Below are positions 1 through 8,526 of a stretch of 64,000 nt of DNA, one piece after another. Made by a program: the position numbers and the translations under genes. How positions within the stretch are numbered: position 1 is the stretch's first letter; every line of letters starts with the position of its first letter. The stretch comes from Saprospiraceae bacterium (GTDB lineage: Bacteria; Bacteroidota; Bacteroidia; Chitinophagales; Saprospiraceae): the NCBI GenBank assembly GCA_016710235.1, contig JADJLG010000001.1:1043501-1107500 (forward strand), read 5' to 3'. The notes under the pieces were generated by a model that searched no databases, was not told where the DNA came from, and saw only the letters and a list, made by a program, of their open reading frames with translations.

Positions 1-638
1 AAATTTTCATCATTATTTCTGAAGTAACTTTGTGCTCCATATATTGATCCATATTCATTTATTACATTCTGATTTGTATAATTCTTAAATGGTGGAATAA
101 TTTTCTCATTTCTATTTCCATTATCGATATTTAATATTTCTATACCAGGAAATATGTCTGAGTCAGAAGGATGATTTTGAATAAGAAAGCATTCACTTTC
201 ATTTCCAGATTCTATGAAAAATTGAGGTTTTTCATATTTAGCAGTCCAATTCAATTTTCCATTATCTAAATTAATACAATAAGTACGTGGCCCACTTTGC
301 CAAACCAATTTATTATTGGTTGCATATATCGTTCTTATGTCAATATCATATGGATTAATATATCCTGACCATTTCCATAGAATACTACCATCTAGAACAT
401 TTTGTAATGACATATATGAAGTGCCACCTTCATGTGTTTCAGCAATAAAATTTCTTTTATATGTAAATGGAGTAGTAATAATAAAATTATCATGCTCTTC
501 CTCTTGGTTCCACCATAAATATGGCTTATCTATAATTACCCCATTTTCAGTCTTAGTTGAATTGGAGTTATCCTCCTTAGTGCACGAACACCCAAGGAGG
601 ATGGCACTCAAAAAAATAATTGAAATAATTCTTTTCAT
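1..638 (-). CDS. PQQ-propeller-like lipoprotein, copy 1 (3' end beyond window)
   Basis: Open from an ATG at 638 to the left edge, so the C-terminus is not seen. The start MKRIISIIFLSAILLGC is a lipoprotein signal with the lipobox cysteine near residue 17, followed by a short acidic linker. The rest matches the two neighbouring lipoproteins: a TENGVI stretch, WWNQEEEHD, then propeller-like blades (GSILWKW, GKLNWTAKY). The middle differs more from the neighbours than the N-terminus does. It starts 6 nt after the stop of an orphan lipase tail (645-767), the same arrangement as in the other two units. Function unknown; an envelope lipoprotein working with the lipase, perhaps as an inhibitor, is inference from position only. 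Confidence 0.85.
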   Translation of the reverse strand, partial: MKRIISIIFLSAILLGCSCTKEDNSNSTKTENGVIIDKPYLWWNQEEEHDNFIITTPFTYKRNFIAETHEGGTSYMSLQNVLDGSILWKWSGYINPYDIDIRTIYATNNKLVWQSGPRTYCINLDNGKLNWTAKYEKPQFFIESGNESECFLIQNHPSDSDIFPGIEILNIDNGNRNEKIIPPFKNYTNQNVINEYGSIYGAQSYFRNNDEN

Positions 639-644
639 ATTGAA

Positions 645-767
645 TTACCTTAATTCAGTTTTAAAAAAACCAGAATTTCCCAATTTATCTTGGAATATAT
701 CAACAAAATTTTCACTCAACACCTTCGTATTCACCGCCTCGAAATGGTTGCAGTTGATGTTTTCGAA
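645..767 (-). pseudogene. Orphan 3' tail of lipase gene, copy 1
   Basis: On the minus strand 40 codons plus a stop read FENINCNHFEAVNTKV, then a divergent tip ending GFFKTELR. The first 20 or so codons are almost base-for-base identical to the 3' end of the full lipase gene (3581-5035) and include its likely catalytic His (NCNHFE). There is no start codon and no lipase sequence upstream; heptamer repeats begin right at the break. Either a duplication remnant or a silent cassette end. Confidence 0.85.
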
Positions 768-861
768 TAAATAGTCGTTAGTCGTTAGTCGTTAGTCGTT
801 AGTAATGAATATTCATGTCTCCTGCCTCCCCACTTTCGACTTTCGACTATCGACTATAAAA
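768..861 (+). repeat. Inverted heptamer repeat array 1
   Basis: A left arm of consecutive TTAGTCG/TAGTCGT heptamers (about 771-803) faces a right arm of ACTTTCG/ACTATCG heptamers (about 831-857). The arms are complementary (ATAGTCG against CGACTAT), so the transcript can fold into several alternative hairpins. The array fills the space between the stop of lipoprotein copy 2 and orphan tail 1, where a terminator or attenuator would sit. Confidence 0.8.
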
Positions 862-2085
862 CTACCGTTCCGCCTCATACGCACAGGCTCCATGCCATGT
901 GCTCGTGAGGACATATCCCTTTCTCTCGCCATCTCCCTGCATCACATTGATCTCTCGCTTGAAACTATAGCCGTCGGGACTTTTTAGTCGCCATAATGTC
1001 TTGCCTGTTGCTGCATCCAGAGCCCATAGTCGTCCGTCGCCTCCATTGATGTAATACAGTACTCCATTCAATACCACCATTCTACTGCTTGTGCCCGGCG
1101 CACGTTCTCCCTTCCACTTGATCGCTCCGGTCTCCGCATCTAAAGCGTAATAGCCGTCGCCTTCGGCGGCGCAGTAGAGAGTGCCTTGATCATAAGTACA
1201 ACTTCCAAACAGAAAATTACCCTTGAACTCTTGAGTCCAAATGCTATCTCCTGTCCAAAGATCATTGCAGAATACATGACTTGCTCCATCATGATATATT
1301 TTATTGTTTTGAATATCTACACATGGCAAAGCATAGGACTCTAGATTGGTAATTTTCTTGTATTCATATACCCATTTATTTTCAGTATAATTAAACAAAC
1401 TTATCAATGGTATGCAATTCTTTTCATTTATAGATTCGCAGTAAGTAATTACTATATAATCTGTACTATTATGGTTAAAGGATTTTGCAGTTATAATCCT
1501 ACCTAGTTCTCCTGATACATTTCTATTTATTGTATTTAAATATTTCGGGATTATTTTTTCTTTTATATTACCTGTTTGTAAATCCAAAATATAAAAGCCA
1601 GGGTATTGGTCTCCATTATCTGGATAATCTTGAAGAATAAAACATTGATTTTTGATTCCACCGACTCTTACGTACATTGGTTGCCCCCAAATTTTATTCC
1701 ATTGAGTCTTACCATTTTCCAAATTGATGCAATAAGAACGAGGGCCACTTTGGAAACTAAGCAAATTGTGATATGAAAAATAATCTAAAAAACCTCCATC
1801 TGTTTCTCGCAAATATTCATTCCATTTCCATTTAATTTTACCCGTTTCTGCATCCAATAAAGCGATAAAAGATTTTCCACCTTGATGTGATTCAGCTATA
1901 AAACTACCGTTATATATCAATCCTACGGATTCTATAGATTGATCATGCTCTTCTTCTTTATTCCACCAGATAAATGGTTTTTCTGTAATTACACCGTTCT
2001 CCAACTTAAGAGAAGGATCCTCTTCATTGTTGCATCCACAACCAAGGAAGAGTCCAATAAATATAATTGCAATTATTTTTTTCAT
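862..2085 (-). CDS. PQQ-propeller-like lipoprotein, copy 2
   Basis: 407 residues. The N-terminus MKKIIAIIFIGLFLGC is a lipoprotein signal with the lipid-attachment cysteine at residue 16. The body has PQQ-type beta-propeller blades: ETGKIKWKW, ENGKTQWNK, ALDAETGAIKWKG and ALDAATGKTLWRL. About 145 C-terminal residues are identical to copy 3 (2344-3573), while the middle third has diverged, so the gene is a mosaic. The conserved 3' part is also visibly richer in GC than the AT-rich variable part. It starts 5 nt after the stop of orphan tail 2. No enzyme motif is seen; this fold is usually a binding or scaffold domain. Role unknown. Confidence 0.9.
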   Translation of the reverse strand: MKKIIAIIFIGLFLGCGCNNEEDPSLKLENGVITEKPFIWWNKEEEHDQSIESVGLIYNGSFIAESHQGGKSFIALLDAETGKIKWKWNEYLRETDGGFLDYFSYHNLLSFQSGPRSYCINLENGKTQWNKIWGQPMYVRVGGIKNQCFILQDYPDNGDQYPGFYILDLQTGNIKEKIIPKYLNTINRNVSGELGRIITAKSFNHNSTDYIVITYCESINEKNCIPLISLFNYTENKWVYEYKKITNLESYALPCVDIQNNKIYHDGASHVFCNDLWTGDSIWTQEFKGNFLFGSCTYDQGTLYCAAEGDGYYALDAETGAIKWKGERAPGTSSRMVVLNGVLYYINGGDGRLWALDAATGKTLWRLKSPDGYSFKREINVMQGDGERKGYVLTSTWHGACAYEAER

Positions 2086-2090
2086 ATAAC

Positions 2091-2213
2091 TTATCTTAAA
2101 GGAGTTTTAAACCATTCTGTATTCCTAAAGCCATGGTGAAATATGTCTGTAAAGTTCTTACTCAACACCTTCGTATTCACCGCCTCGAAATGGTTGCAGT
2201 TGATGTTTTCGAA
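2091..2213 (-). pseudogene. Orphan 3' tail of lipase gene, copy 2
   Basis: Again 40 codons and a stop: FENINCNHFEAVNTKV, then a private tip ending EWFKTPLR. The first part is nearly identical in DNA to the true lipase 3' end and to orphan 1; the last 17 codons or so differ in all three. No upstream lipase coding sequence and no start codon. The break point (F of FENIN) is the same as in orphan 1, so both copies share one duplication boundary. Confidence 0.85.
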
Positions 2214-2343
2214 TAAATAGTCGATAGTCATTAGTCGATAGTCGTTAGTAAAGAATATTTACGTATCCTGTCTCCCCACTTTCGACTATCGACTATCAAC
2301 TTTCGACTATAAAACTTTCGACTCTCAACTATCGACTATAAAA
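2214..2343 (+). repeat. Inverted heptamer repeat array 2
   Basis: Same design as array 1, but with a longer right arm. The left arm runs about 2217-2250 and the right arm about 2280-2340. ATAGTCGATAGTC (2217-2229) is a perfect inverted match to GACTATCGACTAT (2284-2296). It sits exactly between the stop of lipoprotein copy 3 and orphan tail 2. Copy number differs from array 1, as expected for slippage-prone repeats. Confidence 0.8.
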
Positions 2344-3573
2344 CTACCGCTCCGCCTCATACGCACAAGCTCCATGCCATGTGCTGGTGAGGACATATCC
2401 CTTTCTCTCGCCATCTCCCTGCATCACATTGATCTCTCGCTTGAAGCTATAGCCGTCGGGACTTTTTAGTCGCCATAATGTCTTTCCTGTAGCTGCATCC
2501 AGAGCCCATAGTCGTCCGTCGCCTCCATTGATGTAATACAGTACTCCATTCAATACCACCATTCTACTGCTTGTGCCCGGCGCACGTTCTCCCTTCCACT
2601 TGATCGCTCCGGTCTCCGCATCTAAAGCGTAATAACCGTCGCCTTCTGCTGCGCAGTAGAGAGTACCTTGGTCATAAGTACAACTTCCAAACAGAAAATT
2701 ACCCTTGAACTCTTGAGTCCAAATGCTATCTCCTGTCCAAAGATCATTGCAGAATACATGACTTGCTCCATCGTGATATATTCTATCATTTTGAATATCG
2801 ACAAACCCTAAACCTCCTTTCTCTAGATTAGTTATTTTTTTATATTCATACACCCAAGTTTTATCAGTGTAATTATAGAGACTGATTAAGGGAATTGACT
2901 TGGAATAACTTATTGCTTCATTATAAGTTATAAGCAAATAAACTTTGCCATTTTTTTTAAAAGGAGAAACTGAATGTATATCTCCTAATTCTCCTAATAC
3001 ATTTATATTAACTTTATTTTCAAATTTTGGAATGATCCTTTCGATGATATTTCCATTAATTACATTTAATATATTAATACTAGGATATGAATTTCCATTA
3101 TCTGAATAATACTCTAGTACTATCAGTTCATTGTCAATTCCACTTACTTTTATTTGCATAGAGTTTTTCCATTGTTTTTTCCATTTTGTTTCTCCGGTTT
3201 CAAGGTTTATACAATAGGATCGAGGACCTTGTTGAAATATAAAATTCTCGTTATTGAAATAATAATCTCGTATAGATAGATCTTCCGATTTAAAATAATC
3301 ATTCCATCTCCAAAGAATATTCCCATTTTTTCCAATTTGTAAAGATAAATATGAAATACTATTTATATGCGATTCTGCTAGAAAGGAATTTTTATAAATG
3401 AATCCATTCGTGATTATAAAATGATCGTGTTCCTCCTCTTTATTCCACCAAATATATGGCTTCTCTGTAATTACCCCATTTTCAGTCTTAGTTGAAATGG
3501 AGTTATCCTCCTTAGTGCAAGAGCAACTAAGGAGGGTCGCTCCAATAAAAATAATTGAAATTATTTTTTTCAT
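2344..3573 (-). CDS. PQQ-propeller-like lipoprotein, copy 3 (partner of intact lipase)
   Basis: 409 residues. Signal MKKIISIIFIGATLLSC, lipobox cysteine near residue 17, then TENGVITEKPYIWWNKEEEHD-type N-terminal sequence shared by all copies. Propeller blades repeat (GNILWRW, TGETKWKK, GAIKWKG, GKTLWRL). The C-terminal 145 residues or so are identical to copy 2; the middle is unlike it. It starts 7 nt after the lipase stop, so the two genes are almost surely one transcript. As the only lipoprotein next to a complete lipase it may be the cognate partner (inhibitor, chaperone or anchor). That is inference from layout. Confidence 0.9.
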   Translation of the reverse strand: MKKIISIIFIGATLLSCSCTKEDNSISTKTENGVITEKPYIWWNKEEEHDHFIITNGFIYKNSFLAESHINSISYLSLQIGKNGNILWRWNDYFKSEDLSIRDYYFNNENFIFQQGPRSYCINLETGETKWKKQWKNSMQIKVSGIDNELIVLEYYSDNGNSYPSINILNVINGNIIERIIPKFENKVNINVLGELGDIHSVSPFKKNGKVYLLITYNEAISYSKSIPLISLYNYTDKTWVYEYKKITNLEKGGLGFVDIQNDRIYHDGASHVFCNDLWTGDSIWTQEFKGNFLFGSCTYDQGTLYCAAEGDGYYALDAETGAIKWKGERAPGTSSRMVVLNGVLYYINGGDGRLWALDAATGKTLWRLKSPDGYSFKREINVMQGDGERKGYVLTSTWHGACAYEAER

Positions 3574-3580
3574 ACGTAAA

Positions 3581-5035
3581 TTATCTTAAAGGTGTAACAT
3601 ACCATCCTGCTCCTCTTGCACCTTCTTGAAAAATATTGATAAAATTTTCGCTCAACACCTTCGTATTCACCGCCTCGAAATGGTTGCAGTTGATGTTTTC
3701 GAAGAGGATGCCACCGGCGGCTTGTTGGGATTCGGTGAGTACTACACCGTCGTTTGGCTTATTATACGGAATTTCTATCTCAGTTGAACCGTTTTCATAA
3801 CAGCCAGAGTTGTGGATCAAATTGTTAATGGCATTCTGTACATCATCTCGGTTTTTGAATTCTCCGTTTTTATGAAAGTCTTCAAGGAGAATCTCAAGGC
3901 CATCCAGTTTGTTTTTACATTCCGGTGTCATTTGTGTGATTGACACTTTTTGCACTGTATATCCTACAGCTCCTATCAATATCAACCAGTCAGTCTCCAA
4001 CCCTCCATTCAGATAGTCCTTGCCCTCTCTCCATAATCTCGCTCTTTCGTGAAACGGGGTGTTGTGACTCGTGAATAACTTTCTGACAAAATTCGCTCCA
4101 GATATATCTGCAGCTATCCCCAAGCCTCTGTTTATGTTAAAATTCAATTCAAACAATCCCTCAAACGGGGAAAATATATCTTTCTCATCTGATACGATAT
4201 CCAAAGTGTTCGATCCAGGCTTCACACTGAGTGACGATACCAGCCGATGAACGATATTCCTCTCCTCCGCACCATATATGGTGATCAATTGTCCCGGGCT
4301 GTCAAAATCCCTCAATTCGTTCATCAAATCGCTATCGGGAACCAGATCCGTGATCTTCGGTTTGTCATTGAAGTCAATATTCTCAGCATATGCTTTGAAC
4401 AACCACGATGCCTCAGTACCTTCAAGATTGTTGATTCCCCAGAAAACGGCCAAGATATTTGCAATATCATCAAACGTTAATACATCTATGGAAGTTCCCC
4501 CAATGACCAGCAATGGTGTGGCTATGAGCATCTCAACTTCATCAATAATGTCCGCTTTAAATGGTTTTGTGATTTTGTTAAACACTTCTGCAAATTTCTT
4601 ATCAAAGAATCCGTTTTGATAATTGGCTGCAAACTGAGCACCCCCTTGCGGTGAATGCACCAGGATTTGGCCTCCGAAGTTCTGAGTTTGTCCTTTGTCA
4701 GCATTCCCTTTTTCAAGGGTCCTTGCCACAAGTCCCCCAAAACTATGCGATATACAGATATTTGTGGGCTGGCTGGACCCATTACCAAAACCGGACTCAA
4801 ACTGGTTTTTGATCTTGGCACTGCATGCCTTGGCATCATCCCCTTTGTCATATACGCCTCTTATACTTTTCATGAGATATTTGCTCTGGTGATGCACTGA
4901 GTTCGTCAGAAAACTATTGTTAGAGCCTCCCAAGCCATGAACCCACATGACATTCCTCTCTTGAGTATATGACTCTGGAGTTAGAAAAACACTCACTATA
5001 AGGACAATAATCAATTTTAACTTTATGGTTTTCAT
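3581..5035 (-). CDS. Secreted alpha/beta-hydrolase (lipase-like)
   Basis: 484 residues. A Sec signal (MKTIKLKLIIVLIVSVFL...SYTQ) is followed at once by a lipase fold: oxyanion loop WVHGLGG (33-37), nucleophile elbow SHSFGG with Ser98, a likely acid in NDGVVL (Asp429) and a likely His452 in NCNHFE. This resembles PGAP1/esterase-type serine hydrolases, with a large insertion between the elbow and the Asp/His part. Substrate unknown; an acyl ester outside the cytoplasm is the natural guess. The last 40 codons recur twice downstream as orphan tails. The next gene is a lipoprotein after 7 nt. Lipase plus tandem lipoproteins recalls Tle/Tli effector-immunity sets, but no T6SS gene or fusion domain is present here. 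Confidence 0.8.
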   Translation of the reverse strand: MKTIKLKLIIVLIVSVFLTPESYTQERNVMWVHGLGGSNNSFLTNSVHHQSKYLMKSIRGVYDKGDDAKACSAKIKNQFESGFGNGSSQPTNICISHSFGGLVARTLEKGNADKGQTQNFGGQILVHSPQGGAQFAANYQNGFFDKKFAEVFNKITKPFKADIIDEVEMLIATPLLVIGGTSIDVLTFDDIANILAVFWGINNLEGTEASWLFKAYAENIDFNDKPKITDLVPDSDLMNELRDFDSPGQLITIYGAEERNIVHRLVSSLSVKPGSNTLDIVSDEKDIFSPFEGLFELNFNINRGLGIAADISGANFVRKLFTSHNTPFHERARLWREGKDYLNGGLETDWLILIGAVGYTVQKVSITQMTPECKNKLDGLEILLEDFHKNGEFKNRDDVQNAINNLIHNSGCYENGSTEIEIPYNKPNDGVVLTESQQAAGGILFENINCNHFEAVNTKVLSENFINIFQEGARGAGWYVTPLR

Positions 5036-5112
5036 TTTTGTATTTTTTTTAAATGTGATAAAATGGATCTGTTTTACTCTTATCCTGAAGATATAGCACT
5101 AGCACTTAGCTA

Positions 5113-5943
5113 TTAGTGCATATCAAAGTTGTTGAAGCTTATAATATCGACTGCTGTTTCGATATCTCCATCGGGCAGTCTCGTCATATTTTCTGAATAT
5201 ACTTCTGTCGGGAATGGAGAGTTGATATATTTTACTATCCTTCTGTGAACCAAAAAAGTATTGTCTGCATCATCATATTGACAAAAATACACCAGATGAC
5301 CATTATCTTTGGAGTAAATTGAAATTGTATTCATTCCAAAATTGGAGTTGCTGTATTCTGTCCTCACCGCATACGCATTGGTCAATTCCTTGACTAAAGC
5401 TCCTTTTTGTGAAAGGTCTTGCATTTTCTGTGCTAGAGGTCGATTGTCGATGACTTCCGCCATAGACTGTATGATCTCTTGTGGATTAGGCTTGCTTAAA
5501 CTCGCGCTTTGACTAAAGATCTTGCGCCCGCCGGCATCAAATGCCGTAACATTGATTCCGTCGTTGACCAGTTTATTAATATTGTTGTTGCCTTGGTTCC
5601 AGGAGTCCACTGGTGAAGAGAAATTCATCTGATCTATTTCCATATTCAAATTCCCGGAACTCAAGTCGAAGGACATATGGTAAGTTCGTTCTTTGGGTAT
5701 CGTATTGAGATACTTGGATGACTTGTCCGGTGCAGTTGATACCGGGAGTTTATACTTACAATAACTGATTTCCTTCGCCCCATAGCTCAGATGAAAATCC
5801 GTAATCACCTGCCCCTGCAGATTAATCCCACCTCCTGAATCTCCCTGACCGGGCAAATCCTTCTTACACCCTGAATGCATAATCGTCAGGAACAGCATGA
5901 TCAAGAAGATCGAGCACAACCTTAAAAAATTAGTCTTTTTCAT
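5113..5943 (-). CDS. Hypothetical lipoprotein upstream of the lipase
   Basis: I prefer the ATG at 5943 over one at 5979, because it gives a clean lipoprotein signal MKKTNFLRLCSIFLIMLFL ending in MHSGC (Cys26) and then a Gly/Ser/Asp linker. The mature part of about 250 residues has no domain I recognise and looks like a soluble beta-rich periplasmic or surface protein. The stop lies 77 bp before the lipase start on the same strand, so it may belong to the same operon. Function unknown. Confidence 0.8.
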   Translation of the reverse strand: MKKTNFLRLCSIFLIMLFLTIMHSGCKKDLPGQGDSGGGINLQGQVITDFHLSYGAKEISYCKYKLPVSTAPDKSSKYLNTIPKERTYHMSFDLSSGNLNMEIDQMNFSSPVDSWNQGNNNINKLVNDGINVTAFDAGGRKIFSQSASLSKPNPQEIIQSMAEVIDNRPLAQKMQDLSQKGALVKELTNAYAVRTEYSNSNFGMNTISIYSKDNGHLVYFCQYDDADNTFLVHRRIVKYINSPFPTEVYSENMTRLPDGDIETAVDIISFNNFDMH

Positions 5944-6173
5944 AAATGTGAATTGTTTTTGAAATTTAATAAAACTCAAAATTGCAGCCCGATAAATTCT
6001 TAAAATGAAAAATTTAATTTTATTTTCTCATTATCATACATTTTTGAATTAGACTTTATACAATTTTTCCTATTTCTGACAACTAATATTCATTTTTTAT
6101 CACATATTGAGAATTATCAACTACTTTAGCGGATTGTATGCTGTTTATTGTATCTTCGAATACCTGAAATAAT

Positions 6174-7205
6174 ATGTTATCTCATTCAAATACCTATGGT
6201 TTTCAAAATCGACTCCTACATGAAATAAATTTGAGAATAGGGTCAGGAAATCTCGCTGACTATCTGTCAGATATGTTACATATCAGCAAAAGCTCGGCTT
6301 ATAAACGCCTGAGCTACCAGATCCCATTTAGCTTGGATGAAGCGTTAGTACTAGCAGAAAAACTGGATATCTCACTAGACCAACTAATAATTGGAAATGC
6401 AAGACCAGTGCCTGTCTATATGGATGCATTGCGTAAATCTCCAAACCACCCAATTGATTTCGTTAAAAACCTTAAAAACCATCTACTTTCTCTCAGTCAG
6501 TTGAAAAACCTTGAGCATATCAATTTTGCCGGAGAAGTTCCCATTTTTCATATGATGGCGTTTTCTAATCTATTTGCATTTAAACTATATGCCTGGAACT
6601 TTAGCACATGGAATATTTCCGCTTATTTAAAAAATTTTGATCCCTCTATTTTTATTTCTGATCCGGAGCTAAAAAAAGAAATAGATAGTTGTGTTCAAAT
6701 ATATTACAACTTTGATGGAGTTGAAATATGGAATCCCAGAATGTTGGATTGTACTTTTGATCAATTAAAGTTTTATATCCAACTTGGAGTGTTTTCAAAA
6801 AAATCATATATTGATGCTATCCTTAGTGATATCGAAGAACTAGTAACACATTTGAAACATATGTGTGACTCTGCTATAAAGAATTACAGCAGCTCTAAAC
6901 AAATGCATCGTTCTCAAATAAAAATATATTCTAATGAATATATTTATCCGATAGAATTGTTTTTGATTAAGTCTGATGAGGGCAAATACTTTTTTAGTGC
7001 CATAGATTATCCCAATTTTTTAAGAACTTCGAGTGAAAAGATGACTTCACACTTTTCTCAGTGGCTAGAAAAAGTGAAAAGTCATTCTACTCAAATTAGT
7101 GGAGAAGGAGAAAAAGATAGAAAAAATTTATTTTATCCAATCGAACAAAAGTTAGTCCTTTTTAAACAAGAGGTGGCAAGTTTGATCAATATTTATATTC
7201 ATTGA
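6174..7205 (+). CDS. HTH-domain transcriptional regulator-like protein
   Basis: 343 residues. The first 75 or so look like an XRE-type helix-turn-helix: LADYLSDMLHISKSSAYKRL, then FSLDEALVLAEKLDISLDQL. The remaining 265 residues are mostly helical with no known ligand domain and no membrane segment. It is divergent from the lipoprotein/lipase cluster across a 230 bp AT-rich spacer, so it could regulate that cluster, but nothing in the sequence proves it. An A/T-rich 11-bp inverted repeat follows the stop. Confidence 0.75.
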   Translation: MLSHSNTYGFQNRLLHEINLRIGSGNLADYLSDMLHISKSSAYKRLSYQIPFSLDEALVLAEKLDISLDQLIIGNARPVPVYMDALRKSPNHPIDFVKNLKNHLLSLSQLKNLEHINFAGEVPIFHMMAFSNLFAFKLYAWNFSTWNISAYLKNFDPSIFISDPELKKEIDSCVQIYYNFDGVEIWNPRMLDCTFDQLKFYIQLGVFSKKSYIDAILSDIEELVTHLKHMCDSAIKNYSSSKQMHRSQIKIYSNEYIYPIELFLIKSDEGKYFFSAIDYPNFLRTSSEKMTSHFSQWLEKVKSHSTQISGEGEKDRKNLFYPIEQKLVLFKQEVASLINIYIH

Positions 7206-7206
7206 A

Positions 7207-7252
7207 CACAATTAATGCGCTCAATATTCAAAATAATATTTCATTAATTGTG
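7207..7252 (+). terminator. Stem-loop after the HTH gene
   Basis: CACAATTAATG (7207-7217) is a perfect inverted match to CATTAATTGTG (7242-7252), and the loop holds two AATATT copies that can extend the stem. It begins 2 nt after the stop. There is no good T-run, so termination is likely but not certain. Confidence 0.45.
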
Positions 7253-7387
7253 AAAATTCAAATCTCGTGTGCCAAGATTTTAGCTGGAAACAATTTTATT
7301 CCAATGGGTATGTACCTTGCCCCAATGCATAAAACGCATATAGTATAACACCATTTTTTAGGGATTTTCAGGATCGAAAATATTTCG

Positions 7388-7395
7388 TAGGTTTG
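7388..7395 (+). promoter_or_regulatory. Bacteroidota -7 box for dnaN
   Basis: TAGGTTTG matches the TAnnTTTG consensus exactly and ends 24 nt before the dnaN ATG. The -33 TTTG is not clear (TTTTC nearby). Confidence 0.45.
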
Positions 7396-7419
7396 CCTTT
7401 CTTTTTAAGCGTACAAATC

Positions 7420-8526
7420 ATGAAGTTCACAGTATCTTCCCAGGCCTTACTCCGTAACCTGCAAATCAACTCTGTCTCATTGGCTTCCAATCCTGTAATG
7501 CCAATTTTGGAGGATTTTCTATTCCAACTTAAAGGCAATGAGTTGGAAATCATCACCTCTACCGCTGACGTCACTACTCATTCCCAAATGACTGTGTCCA
7601 ATGGTGTTAGTGGCGCCATTGCTGTACCCGGAAAAACATTGCTGGATACCCTGAAGTCAATGCCTGAACAACCTCTGGACTTCGAAATAGATCCTGATAG
7701 CTGTGGGATAACGATTCTGAGTGCTGCCGGAAAATATAAGCTTGTTGGGCAAAATGCAAGCAATTATCCTGAGATTTCAAGACCGGGAAACGAAGATAAG
7801 CTGATTCTCAAAGGAGCAAACCTTCTCAATGCGATCGACAAAACCATCTATGCGACCAGCAATGACGAGATACGTCAGACAATGCGCGGTGTGTGCATGA
7901 ATATTGACTTCAACCATGTGACATTTGTGGCAACAGATGCCCACAAACTAGTTAAGTATTCCCTCCTGGATATCCAAAGCAATGTAGCGACCTCCCTCAT
8001 TCTTTCCAAAAAATCACTCCTTGCCCTGAGATCAATTTTGACTAAAGATGCCGAGGTAACCGTCTATTATAACAAAGCCAAGGCTTACTTTGAATTTGCC
8101 GGTATCTTGCTCAGTTGTCGGTTGATAGAAGGCAAGTTTCCGGATTACAATGCCGTCATACCTGTGGACAATCCGAACAAGATGAAAGTCAATCGTCTTG
8201 AATTGCTCTCAGCATTGAGGAGATTGGCTGTTTTTGCCAATAAAACAACGAATCAAGTGGTACTCAACATCCAAGACAAAAGTCTGACTATTTCTGCTAA
8301 CGACTTTGATCTAAATAATGAGGGGACGGAACAACTGGTATGTGAATTTCAGGGAGAACCAATGAATTTGGGATTGAATGCCAAGTTTCTCATCGAAATG
8401 CTTTCTGCGATCGCACAGGAAGAAGTTGAGTTTGAACTTTCTGACTCTAATAAACCTGCCATTTTAGTTCCAACCGAACAAGATCCTGGTGAAAATATCC
8501 TGATGCTTGTTGTCACCAATTATTAA
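7420..8526 (+). CDS. dnaN: DNA polymerase III beta subunit (sliding clamp)
   Basis: The ring clamp that holds DNA polymerase III on the template. About 368 residues with the three-domain clamp architecture: MKFTVSSQALLRNLQ at the N-terminus, NPVMPILEDFLF, an RQTMRGVCM segment in the middle domain, FVATDAHKLVKYS, and VLVPTEQ near the C-terminus (here ILVPTEQDPGENILMLV). I chose the ATG at 7420 because family members start MKF; an upstream in-frame ATG at 7393 overlaps the promoter box. nadD follows with a one-base stop/start overlap (TAATG). dnaN is not beside dnaA here, which is common in this phylum. Confidence 0.97.
   Translation: MKFTVSSQALLRNLQINSVSLASNPVMPILEDFLFQLKGNELEIITSTADVTTHSQMTVSNGVSGAIAVPGKTLLDTLKSMPEQPLDFEIDPDSCGITILSAAGKYKLVGQNASNYPEISRPGNEDKLILKGANLLNAIDKTIYATSNDEIRQTMRGVCMNIDFNHVTFVATDAHKLVKYSLLDIQSNVATSLILSKKSLLALRSILTKDAEVTVYYNKAKAYFEFAGILLSCRLIEGKFPDYNAVIPVDNPNKMKVNRLELLSALRRLAVFANKTTNQVVLNIQDKSLTISANDFDLNNEGTEQLVCEFQGEPMNLGLNAKFLIEMLSAIAQEEVEFELSDSNKPAILVPTEQDPGENILMLVVTNY

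Noticed and set aside
316..774. A 152-codon plus-strand frame
   Set aside because: Antisense to lipoprotein copy 1 and the orphan lipase tail; no signal, no family, odd composition.
768..861. CRISPR-like short repeats
   Set aside because: The unit is 7 bp with no spacers and no cas genes are present.
4247..4900. Several plus-strand frames inside the lipase gene
   Set aside because: All lie opposite a gene with clear catalytic motifs; none has an independent signal.
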